From positions 188,001 to 252,000 of the forward strand of contig NMRA01000474.1 in assembly GCA_002633005.1 (NCBI GenBank): DNA of 64,000 bases, read 5' to 3'. This document shows positions 13,337 through 25,800 of the stretch, piece by piece. The translations under genes and the position numbers were made by a program. Every line of letters begins with the position of its first letter. Position 1 is the stretch's first letter. Source of the DNA: Phoronis australis (lineage: Eukaryota; Phoronida; Phoronidae). Below the pieces are notes generated by a model. It searched no databases and was not told the origin of the DNA. It was given only the letters and a program-made list of their open reading frames with translations.

Positions 13337-13510
13337 TGAAATATGACGTCACTTTCGTAAAATGTAATAATGGTACATTTCTCGCATGTGGATTCGACGT
13401 AAAATGTAACAATTACACAAGAGAGGCTTAGCAAAGTAAAATGTAACAACGACATAAAATGTAACAGTTGTAACTGTACGAAATTGTTACTTATACGGCG
13501 TATCACTGCA
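13337..13510 (-). repeat. TTACATTTTACG element, inverted diverged copy
   Basis: Reverse complement starts TGCAGTGATACGCC at 13510 and follows the order of 8527-8704 (TTGCTAAGCCTCTC, CACATGCGAGAAATGTACCA, TACATTTTACGAAA), with substitutions. It faces the 8527 and 10780 copies, so the pair could be the two ends of one larger element or two independent insertions. Confidence 0.7.
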
Positions 13511-14637
13511 CGTGTATTTTGGATGCGGAAAATCTAACACCGGAAGAACTGTACCTACAAATTACAATTGACTCGGTGCAGAAGCTCAAAAGTCTCTCAA
13601 ACTTAATAAAATCATCCAGAGTCGTAAGATGATGAGCCGCAAGCTGCACATGTAGTCTCAATTTACATAAATTATGCTAATTTACGGTATAATGACCTGC
13701 ATACAGATTTGATAAATACGTTGACCACAAAAGCATATTTTGTTCAAATAGCAAAAAATCATGTGGCGCTCAGAAGAAGAATACCATTAGCAGAAATAGA
13801 ATTTGAAATTGCATTATTTCTATAAAAATGGTGGTCATTAAGTTCATGAATTATGCAAATTTACCATACAATAACCTGCAAACCGGGATTCGGAACAAGA
13901 AAAATGGACACAATTATGAAAATTATTAGCTTGTGTTGCCTAATACCAGCACCAACTTCAATTAGGGGTGCCTTAATTTGCACTAAGCAAATTCTCAATG
14001 CATTCATCTACCTCAAAAGCAGGTACGTTAGCTACTAAGGCGGCGTGCCGTGGCCGAGAAAAAAAAGCAATTGGAAGCCCAATTTGCATAATTGCAGGAT
14101 TAATTTGTATACTTTAAAAAATGCTTAAGATTTTCATGATTACAACTCAGCTAAAATGCTCAGGAGCCTAGAAATCAAACAACTACAAAAATTATATTTC
14201 AAAACATTTTTAGCATGCTCCAGTGCCGTGTACCGGCCACCTCTCCGTCATGATGCATGGGATCTGCTATGTGTAGCTGCCACGTGTAAAATACTCAAAC
14301 ATCAAAACTATATTTGCTATTTAAAGCCACGTCAAATCTGTGTTTTCTGCCAAACCAAGCTTTGATTTATTTGCCGGTTGTGAAGTTCCGGCTTCGAGTA
14401 CTGAGCGCCGCAGCCCGATGAGCAGTGGGACAACGCTAAGTCAATGGTGGGTTTGTTACAGTAACTTGTTTAGACATTAACGTCATAAATTTTCAGGTCA
14501 GATCATTGTAAGCTTGATTACCCTCTGACACAGCGCCACCTAAACTACAAAGTTTCGTTTAGCACTGTGATAGAGTGTAGCTTGATCCAAGAAAATAATG
14601 AACTGTACGGGCTGCCAAACTGACCTGATGAACATAT
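13511..14637. other. Gene-free stretch, nothing recognised
   Basis: AT-rich sequence with short unsupported open frames. No exon borders, RNA gene or named repeat is visible. Confidence 0.5.
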
Positions 14638-14795
14638 GGGCGGCGCACCATAGGGGGCTGGGGGGGGGGGNGGGGGGCTATAGCCCGCCCACGACTTTTT
14701 CAGTGCTACGTTACACATGGTCTACAGGCGATGTACCACAGGGGGGCTGAAGGGGCTTTAGCCTGCCCACATTTTTCAGCGCTGCGCCGCCCATG
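14638..14795 (+). repeat. G/C-rich hairpin elements, two in tandem
   Basis: Contains GGCGGCGCACCATAGGGGGC, a poly-G run with N (14671), GCTATAGCCCGCCCACGAC and TTTTTCAGTGCTACG. A second unit follows (GGGGGGCTGAAGGGGCTTTA, CAGCGCTGCGCCGCCC). Same family as 7370-7450. Confidence 0.6.
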
Positions 14796-15660
14796 CAACA
14801 AAGTTTTTTTTTCTGTTGGAAAGCGTTATTTTTAGCCTCTTTAATAAAATGAATCATGTGCCTCTTATTATAAAAATCAATCCTAATTTGAAATTTCATG
14901 CTATGTTATGAATTCAATCATGTTTAGAAGATCCAGTGTGCAAAGCAAAAGGCACTGAACTGATATAAGCTCACAGTCACCGATTTTCTCGAACAACCGT
15001 CGGCGACCAGCCGACCTCTCTAGTTCCCTGCGTACGTGTAGAGAACACGCTGTCATGCAGCAGTGGAAGATCTACGTTTTCAGTACAGGGGCGCTTAGGC
15101 TTGGCGCGAATCCGTTCAGAGGCGCGTAGCGCCGAGCGGAGGAACGGTACGTCAGTGATCGGATCGAGGGGATTTCCCTCCAACCGTGCAAGATTTTTTT
15201 TGCTTTTTAGTACCTGGTTTCGTTTTTCTGGGGATTGTATTTAAATTTTATTTTTGATCCTTTGCCAAGGGAGGATGAACCCCCGAACCCCCCAGCGTAG
15301 ATCCACCTCTGTGTATACAGCAGCACGCTTTTATCACTGGTTGACCTCAGTCGGCGTCATTGGTTTACAACGAAGTAAGAAAAAGCGGACTGTGAACTAC
15401 GTACGATTTTAGCCATGTTATGCACGTGGCGTAACAGCAACTATCTCGTTTCTGCAATAATGTTTAACAGCCGCGTGCTTGAGTGATGCACATACTACTA
15501 TGTACAACTGAAGAAACTGTCCACGGTTTGTTATTCATCATTGTGTGAATACAGGACAGCAACGTAAAAAAAAGTCAGCGACATTTGAAAATGTATCCCA
15601 CCGGAAAAGGCACAACCACAATTTTCTGAGATTCCAATTTCTTGAACATGAATTAAGCAC

Positions 15661-15713
15661 CGATCGGATTTGTATGTACAACTTCAGTGAAGTTGTACAT
15701 ACAAATCCGATCG
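15661..15713. repeat. Perfect 53-bp palindrome
   Basis: Two 26-base arms (CGATCGGATTTGTATGTACA then ACTTCA, and the exact reverse complement) flank a single G at 15687. It is followed after ten bases by a second perfect palindrome. It could be the tip of a foldback element, a hairpin in RNA, or a cloning or assembly fold-back. Confidence 0.92.
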
Positions 15714-15723
15714 ATGTGAGGTT

Positions 15724-15750
15724 ATGGTTGTACCTCCGAGGTACAACCAT
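15724..15750. repeat. Perfect 27-bp palindrome
   Basis: Arms ATGGTTGTACCTC and GAGGTACAACCAT around a single C at 15737. It shares the GTTGTAC core with the palindrome just upstream. Confidence 0.92.
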
Positions 15751-16806
15751 GACATCACAGACCATCACAGTCATGCTAGTTCGTTTGCGTAAAGCGCTAT
15801 CTGTTGAGAATTCGACCAGCCAATCAGAAACGCCGGTGCGCCGAGGATCTAGATAGCCATGCCTACCACTCAGCGACAGGAAACCAGCGAGCCAGTTATC
15901 GCGCCAAGAAGGACAAGAGTGACGTGGAGAGACGAAATTCCGATCTTCTTTTCTATTGAAGCCTTCCGTTTAACCATAATGAGTTACAGGTACTTTCTAT
16001 AGAACGAAGCTGTTACGCAGATTTTCTGTACTAGGGCGATATTGTTGAACCAACCGAATTTTTGTCGGTTATGTTAATGGGAGGAATTCACATAGGGGTG
16101 TAGAATTGAAACCTACGCAAGGCCTTACTTATTCCAGCCTAAATCACGTGCTCTCATTTGAAATACACGGCAATATCTCACGTAATCTCGCGAAGTCTTG
16201 CTTTTCAGCGATGTCGAACAATAGTTATTGTACTCTTCTCGGCTGGTTTAGGAGGCACTGACCAGTTCTCATAGGGATTTGCCTATCAGAACACACGTCA
16301 ATGGACTCCTCACCCTTTCTTCACTCTGTCAAAAACTACATGCAAGTAAAGAAAAGTTTTGAGTCATTTCACATCACAAGCTTCTTGAAGAAGAGTGCAG
16401 CTACAGCTGAGAAAGTGGCCTTTTTTATTCTCAGCATTTTCACAAATGCAAACAAACCACATTCACTGAGCCTACATGCAATGTCCACCTACGAAATGCC
16501 CCCAAACTTAGCCTACCCCAAAATTTTAATATTTTGGCAGTGCAAATTAGCCGCGGCCGCAGCCTAACAGTGCCACCTTACGATTTGCGAATTGCGGGTT
16601 TCAAAGAAATTTGGAATGTGTGACCTTGTGGCTGGCTATAAGTAATCCTGCATTTTTAAGTTTCTAAATTATCTAAATTTCTTAACCCAACTTTACGTTG
16701 AAATTTCAATGCAGATGTCTGAACATATACGTATAATAAGCACATCCTCCTCAGGAATTTACAGGAAGTTCTCCTTTTCCTTCAGGTGAAAGCCGGTTCA
16801 ACGGCT

Positions 16807-19800
16807 ATGTATGCTATAGTCATGAATGGCACTAGGTTGGGTTTGACATGGACATACGTATACAAGTGGGCTCCAGCTGTACTCATGGTAAGAGACTTAT
16901 AGTGCAAGACTAAAGTAATCGAACAAAATTCAGTTTTTCCTTCATGGCGGCTGACTCTGTTACCAGCAAAAATGCCTGTTAATGACTTACGAAGGCAGCA
17001 TAATTCTAATTACAAAATGGCCACCGTACCAACTTTCCTGTTGATTCCTCTTTATTCTCAGTCACAAAAGTTTCCTCTCCAAGAGAAACCTAATAACACA
17101 TGTTCTTGTATTGAATGTAATATTGTTTGACACAAGCTTAAATAGACTGATCCCTATCTTGAATATTCATATCACCATGGGAACACATGGGCTGTTCAAG
17201 GTGCACATGAACTCTTATCCAGTTTGAATCTTCTGCTGTGGAAAACAAAGGCAAACTCGTGTTGTATGACGTAAAGGTCAGCACTCCACGCTAAGCTTAA
17301 TGCCAAATCGCATTTGACGACCTGGCAAAATCCCAGGTTGCCAAACAAAATCTGAGGTTGTCAAAACTAAACATCTCAGGCAGGCTTATGAAGTCTGTGG
17401 TTGCCGATGTAGCACAGAAATCGTTGATCAAAAGGAGTTTGTACGGTTTACCATGCACAGGGCATTTCCAATTTCTCCCCGAAAATATACATTCATTTTA
17501 TTACTGAATTCCTCCCGCCAGCAAACAAACATAGTAAAAGAGACCCTTGCATAAATTGATAGCGCATATTTGACCGATTTTTGCTGGAACTATTACGACT
17601 TCGGTCTGTTTACTTCCTATTGTAGATTAAGCGCTTTTGATGTGGACTGACTGTTGTGGTGGCAAATGCACTGTTTTCATGAAATAAACAGAGCAATTGT
17701 GAATCAAAGGTAATGAATCTAGTAAAACTGTTTATAAGTTTGGTAGTTAACACGAACTTTGAAACGAGATTTTCCTTCAGGTCGCCAAACACTATCTGAG
17801 GTCGCCAAATCGAGCACTGCTCAAGGTACATGATGCTGGGGTTATTTAACATGTCTCAGCGTTCCATTTTGGTGTTGGGTTGAGAGTCTGGCAGTGGATG
17901 AGCGAGCACAAAATTTGGTACCGCTTTTTATTACAGAGACATTGTCACAGCCATGCCAAATCCCAAGGTCGTACAAGGTCATGCCTGTTTGTCTCCGATT
18001 CGCTTGGCCAGCACACGTCATTGGTCAGTGTTGACCTTGATTTGGAAAGGAGGCTGGTGGCAGAAGGTCATTTGCTGAAGGACAACCTACGCGCTCGAAG
18101 AATTGTTGATATTGATGTCGATAAACTGGTAAGAGTCTTATGTTCATGGGAGAGATGGTTTGATGATTCCTGCGTTTGTTTTCAGTTGTTGGCAACAGCC
18201 TCTCCTTCAGACAAAATTTGTTGGACACACACCAGTATGGAAATATTGGTGTCATTTTAGTTTTCTTATGTCTCTTGGCTGCCTGCTTCGTTGTCACAAG
18301 TGACTAAAGGACTGTCAAAGATGCAGAGAGCTTGAGTGACTTTCGTTGAAAATGATTAATCATGAACATTTTTGTATATTCCATGCACGCATAGGGGGTG
18401 GGGTGGCTCAAATGAGCCTCCCCCTTCGTCGAAGAGGGCAAAAAGATCTGAAAAAGTAGAAGACGAGACAAAAGTCCACTACCAAAATTCGGCGAATGCA
18501 CAATTCATAGCTCTGAACGTACCCCGTTTTTTTAGTAAGAGTTCCACATTCTCAAAAATTCGAGCCCCCCCCCCCTATTTTTTAGGCTGGATGCGCTCCT
18601 GTGTTCAGCAAATTTATGAATTTCAAAAATCTGGTTTGAAAACTAATTTTGTAGAGCCTCACCATTTGGTATTAGCTGTACTGTCAATCATATGGGACTG
18701 GTTGCACGAGGGTTAACACAAACTAACCTTTACTTCTCTCTCCTGCCATCGTTGAGCAAACTATTGACCTATTGCAAGCTCCGCCCCCTTGCGAAATGCC
18801 GACAAACCAGAAGTTTTACCCAACAATGTGTTTTTTGTCTGGTAAAATGTTGGCGCGGAAACGAAGGTGTGTCAGGAATGCTATGCTCTGATTGGTCAGT
18901 TCAGCGGTCCCTCAAAATCTAGTGATAGGTCAATTAGCAATACACAACAGTCGTGTTTTTGTTGTTAGGTGCATTTGAAATTCTCAGTGGAGACATTTCT
19001 CTTTTAAAGTTCAGAGTCTGTTTCACGAAAGTGAGAAAACAGAGAAATTTGGTCTTGCACTGCCACTTAACAACTACTGAAAAAAGGTTCACACTTAGAG
19101 ATAATTTCTATAAATTTCTATAAATTATCTCTAAAGCTAGAAACTATATGGATAAGCTTAAATGAGATTGTTTTGCGTTAAATTTCCTATGTTTTTAACT
19201 GACAGGAAGCAGAAAACGTTTCTTTAATAGCATTTTTTGCCAAATTGTCTCATTGGAAAATGTGCTGTTGGAAAATTGTGCTGTTATAAAATTGAGCTTT
19301 TATTAAATCCTCTGAAAAGATCACTTCCCAGACTGTGGCTCAAACACGCTACTTTCTGCTCACCCTGTAGATGCTTTAATCCACTGAGCTACCAACACCA
19401 CGGGTTGATTACGTATATCTAAATAAAGTATGTAACTATCAAACTACAGGTTGAAGACTACAAAAAAATGGCGGCACTCAGAGCTGCAAAGGATGAGCTG
19501 TTGGTGAAGAAGAAAAACAACGCCAAGAATATGAAGGCTCTTCTGGCTTCAAAGAAAGTATGTGATGCGCACGTGAAAGTGTGATGTATGTGTAAGTGTA
19601 TGTGATGTACGTGTAGAAGTAAGTGATGTACGTGTAGAAGTAAGTGATGTACGTGTAGAAGTAAGTGTTGTACGTGTAGAAGTAAGTGATGTACGTGTAA
19701 GTGTATGTGATGTACGTGTAGAAGTAAGTGATGTACGCCTAAAAGTTAAGTGATTTATGTGTAAAGGCATGTGGTGTACGCCTGAAGGTATTTGGTGTGC

Positions 19801-22800
19801 ACGTGAAGGTATGTGGTGTGGGCGTGAAAGTATACGATGTACGCAGAAAAGCATATGATGTACACATGAAAATCTGCTTTCTGGTTAGCCTTTGTACAAA
19901 ACTTGCAGCTTTGGAATGGCGTGGGTAAAAGGATGGTCAAATAAAATATATCAAAGTGAATGTCACTAAAAACTTCACTATTCCTCGAGTAAACTGAATG
20001 TGTTAACAGTACTAAAAATTGCCATTTTGTCATTATTCTGCTGCTAAATTTGTGGAGCGACTTTCTACACTATGAAATAGAGCATCACTCATTGGTCAAT
20101 TTTTTATTTCGCCGTTTCTTTTGTCAACAATTCTTCCAAAGGGTTGCCTACATTTCACAACTGTTGCAAATTATCTTAATTGGTTTTACTTGATGTTACT
20201 GTATTTTGTTACCTTCAATCAGAGTCTCTGCTTGGTAATTGTGATTGTAAAGCCAATATTATTGAATTTCTGTTGAATTTTCTAATTACATTCTTTTAGC
20301 GTAGTTTTTTTTTGGTTTACAGGAGGTGTCTGACAGCCTTGACCAGCAGAAGCAAGCCTTTGTTGAGAAAGGCGCTTCTATTAAACAGGAAATCAAAAAT
20401 ACGACTGTAAGTATAATATGAACTTAGTAGTCTAAGGAGAATAATGAATTGACTATTGAGTGGAAATCTGGTGCATGTGGAGAACTTTTTGGCTGCATTA
20501 TATTCCCTAAGTGCACATAGGTAGACTTGCTGCTGGATTTTAGCCAGGAGTTCAGAAATGGGACGTCCGAAATGGGTTTCCCAATTTCGTAGCGCGTCTA
20601 TATCCATTGAGACTTGGCTGCATTTTTATGACCCCAAGCAAATACCTGTTGGCTGCTGTGAAGACGCGTTTCACAATTTTTTTAACCCACCGACAAGTTG
20701 CAGTGGTCATTACCAGTCATGACTGTAGCCCAGATTTGTCCAATCATTTTTGATGTGCACTGTACTAGTTGATGTTTTTTGCAGAGACATCTGTGGGCGG
20801 TTGAAGACACCGTGATGTCCACTTGCATCAGACTGCCTGCTGAATTACATCCCTCCACAGTGAGTGAATTTTGCCAATTCTCTCAAATTTCAGTTCACGA
20901 TATGGACAAGACTGTGGTTATACGTACTACAAACAGGTTTCGTTAAGTAGTACCAGTTTCTTTGCAAGTATGGTGAGATTAAGCGAGGTCACATGGTCAC
21001 CTTAATTGCAAAATGGCCACTTCTGATGCAGAAGTAACTGTTTGGCATGGGTGGAATATTGAATTTTACTAGTAAACTGTACTATTTCCATGATATAACC
21101 CAAAATTCCTTGGGACAAGTGTGTTAAGAGAGTTTGGGTACACGGAGAGGAACAGTTGTCTTATTGTGAGACTGTCTTACCATGGGAATTGGCTTTGATT
21201 GAATGATACTTTGGTAATGCAGAAGACAGTATTGTGAAATGATTAGGATTGCCTACCAGAATAACACAGCTCTTGAACATGGCTTACACTCTTGAACACA
21301 ACTTATGGACCCCTACACTCAGTTAACTGACTCACGAACACAGTCCTGCCCTCACAAAACATGGCTCATGCACCCAAAAAGCTTGGATCTTGAATCACAA
21401 ATACTACACTCGCACCTGTAAACACGGATCACCGACTCTTCCCAAAGTCACTCGGACGATCCTTAGTCATGTGTGTGAGTGAGTTGTGTTTTTTAGGTGC
21501 ATCAGCAGTGTTTTATGAGTGCGGGTCCATTTTTGAGAGTTGTTGACACAAGTTAACATGTCTGTTAACCGTTTTCATATGCGTGTTTCGACAACCTGCC
21601 CTTGTGTCTGCCGTTCTACATTCTTTCGGCTTAGTATTGTGTTCTGGGAAGAGATGCAGTCAACCTGAAGTGAACAATTGAAGGGTGTGTCCCAACACGG
21701 ACTCCAATTCATGTGCCGATGACAGTATGTTCAAATACCCAAATTGGGGAAAAATCAAAACAAAAGCGTCAGGTAGTAATTGAAGGGACTGCCTCTGTGT
21801 GGAGATTCGTTTTAAGTCTCGTACTGAGACCTTTTCTTTTTCTTTTTTGGTTATGGTACTTGTCTTCTTGAACAGTGAGAACTGTTGAGGAATTGTTTAG
21901 GGCAGCATATGCAGCAGGAAATTGTATTCTTTCTTTTTTCCACTCAAATCTAACCGACCTGCTGTTTCAGCCTGAAGTGGAAGTGGTTATTAAAGAAAGT
22001 GGTGTAGACCCAGTGTTACTTGAAAGGGCAGCTTGTGCTAGTCATGTGGAGACATTGACGAATAGTGGACTTCTGCAATTGAGGTAATTTGTTGTTTTGT
22101 ATTGAATAGCCGAGCTCAAATTTTAATCCATAATATATGGAGCGCTTTATGCTTAATAGCTATATGCCAAATCGCATTCGGCGACCTGGCAAAAATTGTG
22201 GGTGGTCAAACGAAACCTGAGGTCGCCAAAATTGAATTTCACGAGCGTTCAAATCAATTTCGAGGTGTCTTATCCGGCGTATAAAAATTCGTCGACCAAA
22301 AAAATGTCGAACAACTGTAGCACCACCCACTCCTTTCCGATTTCTACCGTAAATGTTAAGTGTAGGCGTACCTTCATTCTTTGACTGAAGTCTTAATGCT
22401 GGTGAACAAATATAGAATGCATATGACTGCATGAACTGCTGGCACGTATTTCGCCGATCGTGCTTCATTTTTACTGAACAATTCCGACTTCTGTCCATTT
22501 ACTTCCTGTTGTAATTTAAGCGTGGTGGCAAATGCGGGATTTCCCGAAATCTCTGCAACGATTGTGAATCCAAAGGTAATAAGTCTAGTTTGGAAGTCTA
22601 CACGAACTGTGAAACGAATTTAGAGGGAATTATTGCCTGACTTTGGTACTCGTAGCAGCGACTTCGTGTCGACTTGGAATTTTTCTCAGGTCGCCAAACA
22701 CTATCTGAGGTCACATTAGCGACCAAATCGAGCGTTGATGTGTCTTGGTGTCAATACAGTCATATAGTGAGTGTAAAGTGAATGCTAACTGACTGTTTTA

Positions 22801-25800
22801 AAAGCAATCTAAAAGAGTTTCAAGATGGCGGTGTATTGTTTCTTCAGTTACTTCAATTTAGACAAATTCGTCGCTAAATCATTTGTCCAAAAATGCTACA
22901 GGAGTTTTCTGCAGACTAAGATTTACATATTCATATAAACTCCAACCTGTGGGGATAATTTTTTGCCTATGTTGTGTAATTACTGTGACTTGGTTTCAAG
23001 TTCAACAGGTGCGATAAAGCTTTGATATCCTCATACACCCAATCGTGTATTTGTCCAAGTAAAAGCCTGGACATGTGTTTGGTTTCAACTTCTCGTCTCT
23101 AGTATTTTCTGAATGATCGCCCCTGGCTTGTGTGCGTAAAACTGATAGCAGATTTCAGAACACAAGTTTGATGGACTCAGTTTTGTTCCGACTGCAACTT
23201 CTGCTGTAAACAAATTACTTGCAGTGTTCTCCACGACCTGTTTTGACTCGACACGGTAACGGGTTTGTATTTTACCGTGTTTGGGGAAAGCGCGTCAAGT
23301 TTAAAAATTGCCGCGCCAAGTTTCAAACCTTGGCTGGCGTGGTACTTCAGCCCTCATCATCTAGTTTGAGCCTGATTTTACCAACAGTAAACGTAGTTCA
23401 CTTTACCAAGAGGCCGTTAACAGTATACGGTATTCGCCGTAACATGGTGCCCGGGGCCCTTAGTAAAATTTGTTTCGGGGGTGGCGCTTATTGTAACCCA
23501 AGATGATTAAAACCCGGTCTCCGAAACGGGTGAAATCGGAAGCTAGGATTCATCAAATTTACGCTATGTGATGTATCTACAAAACGGTGGTGCATTGCTA
23601 TCAAACTTCGTTGATAAATTACGATAATTTTACAGAAAATTGTGCTGAAATCCCTGGGCAAAAACTCGTCGATGCGCCGCTGCCTCGCAATCGACGATAG
23701 GGCAGCTTGAATAAAGTATAGTTTCGACTCAACAAATTACCTGAAATCCTCACTTAAGTTTTCCAAGTAGCGTCCCTAAGATTTTAAGTTCCTGTGGAGT
23801 TGGTATTAAGAACAAGATCCATTTAAATCTGCGTAAGTTCGTACCCAGCAACATGAGAAAAATGGAGGAACTCACATGTCGTAGTCACTTTTTGAAGATT
23901 GTCTGCATGTGTCGGGGAGCGAGCGCGTACGTGCCATCAGTGTTCGTTTGCCTGAGTAAACACAATGTAACGATTTAGGCGTGTATTATAACTAAAGAAA
24001 TAACACAAGCATTATCCCGAGAACGCGTTTTATTCAGCAATTGGTGGTCACATGTACTATTAAAACGTGGGAGGTAGAGCCTAAAGCCAAAAGTCATTGA
24101 GTCGACGGGAAACTCTGGGGCGGAGGTGTCCACTATGAGTTGTTCATGTTATTAGGTACTTTACTTTAAAAACACTTATGAATACATTAAAAAGGCATTA
24201 ATAAAGCAATCTCTCTTAAAAAATAACATAACAGTTTTTACGGCATTAGAAACTTTCTGAAATAAGTGCCATTATATTTCTAGCCGATGTGCTACCCGAA
24301 AACTAATGTCTGCGATGACAAGTGACCCGTATGTAGCACGCGCTTCCTGATCACATGCTTTTAACAACAACTTTTTTATTCATCAGACCGTCGTCAGCTG
24401 AACGGGCACTTCGAGCACAATTCGCGGTTTTCACGTGTAGGCCCTACAAAGTGTCAAAAAGTATGTCACACCTGACCAAGTTCAGTGTACATTTTTGAAA
24501 CGTACATAAATACCTCCAGTGGAGACGTGAAGGCTCGAGGAAAGATAGTGTTGACAACTGATATTGAACTCTTGAAATTTGCGTCGAGTTTGGAATTGGT
24601 ATTGTGGAGAACACTGTAATATCTGATGAAGTGCTTTCCGACAACCACGAGGTTGTGTTGTGATTATCTGATGCATTCAAATTAGAACAAAACTTTAATT
24701 TTGAAATATATAAGGAAGAATTTGAACTGTTAAGGGTCATGATTGGTTTTAGGGCTGAAAATGCAATTTTTGTGGATTATTGTTGGATGGGATAGACTTT
24801 TTGAAGCTAGTGTTAGCTTAGACCAGAATGATAAAATAACAAAATCTATTGTGTTTTTGCGCTGTTATTAAAAATTGTCATTTCTTATCACTGTGTGTCG
24901 GACATTCGCTGATATCGATGCTGGTGTCTTTTCCGTTTTAAAGTAGGTTTAAATAATTGGTTGATTCACGCCAAGGATTTGACTCATGGGGGAGAGGGGG
25001 GAGGGGAGGTAAAGCCTTCTAAGTGCAAAGCTAGTGTTTCGCTCCTACACTACCCCTTATTTATCATCAAAAATGTCCCTTTGATTTTAGAAACTCAAGT
25101 TGACAGGTATGACTCTGGTCCTTTGGATTGTTCATTCTAGAATGTTCTCTCATTGCCTTCCATTTCAGTCCTGCCAGTCCTTCAGGCTACTTCCTCTTGG
25201 GTCCTTTGGCGGAGAAAGAACTAAGTCTCGTTCACACGTGCACACAGATGTTACTGGAACAAAACTTCACCCCGTTTACATGCTCAGATATCTTCAAAAC
25301 ACTGGTCGTGGTGAGCACTTGATTTCTTTTGCCAGTCGCAGCATCTCTGTATTAGTGTTGATTTTTGGTTAAATCGACGGGCAGTCACGTAGCTATGGAA
25401 ACGAGGATTTGTCCTGGCACCTAGCTGATTATGCGAATACTTGATTGAGAGTCACTTTCATCTATTATCTATATGTGATCGTGAAACGGAATGTTAGTGT
25501 TGCTTATTTTGTATATTACATCTTATTTCAACAATGGCCAGTTTAATGAAAAGGTCCTAGACAGGGAACCAACTAATACGTTTTCTAAGTTTTCACTGTG
25601 GATTTATCCAAACAGTGGTTGTTCTGGTGTCCTCTTTTCATTGCAGTCAGTTTTTAGCTATCGAGAGTAAAGGCCATGTTGAATTCTTGATACTTTTGAT
25701 TGTGAATTGATATCTTTTCATGCCAGATTCCTTATATGAGGACCAAGTCTCCTTTTATTTCCATTGGATTTAGAGCTCAGTTTTGTTAATGAGGGGCAGA

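Noticed and set aside
15545-15856. 103-codon plus-strand open frame.
   Set aside because: It runs straight through two perfect palindromes and starts without an ATG. Open by chance.
15859-15989. ATG-led segment MPTTQRQETSEPVIAPRRTR... ending at a weak donor AG/gtactt.
   Set aside because: It ends in phase 2 and hits a stop when joined to the next exon (16786). No family match; could be only a 5' untranslated exon.
16786-16887. Peptide MNGTRLGL resembles the MNGxRLG motif of SLC25A34/35 mitochondrial carriers.
   Set aside because: No other carrier exon is nearby, and the exon splices in phase to the SLIMP second exon, which explains it better.
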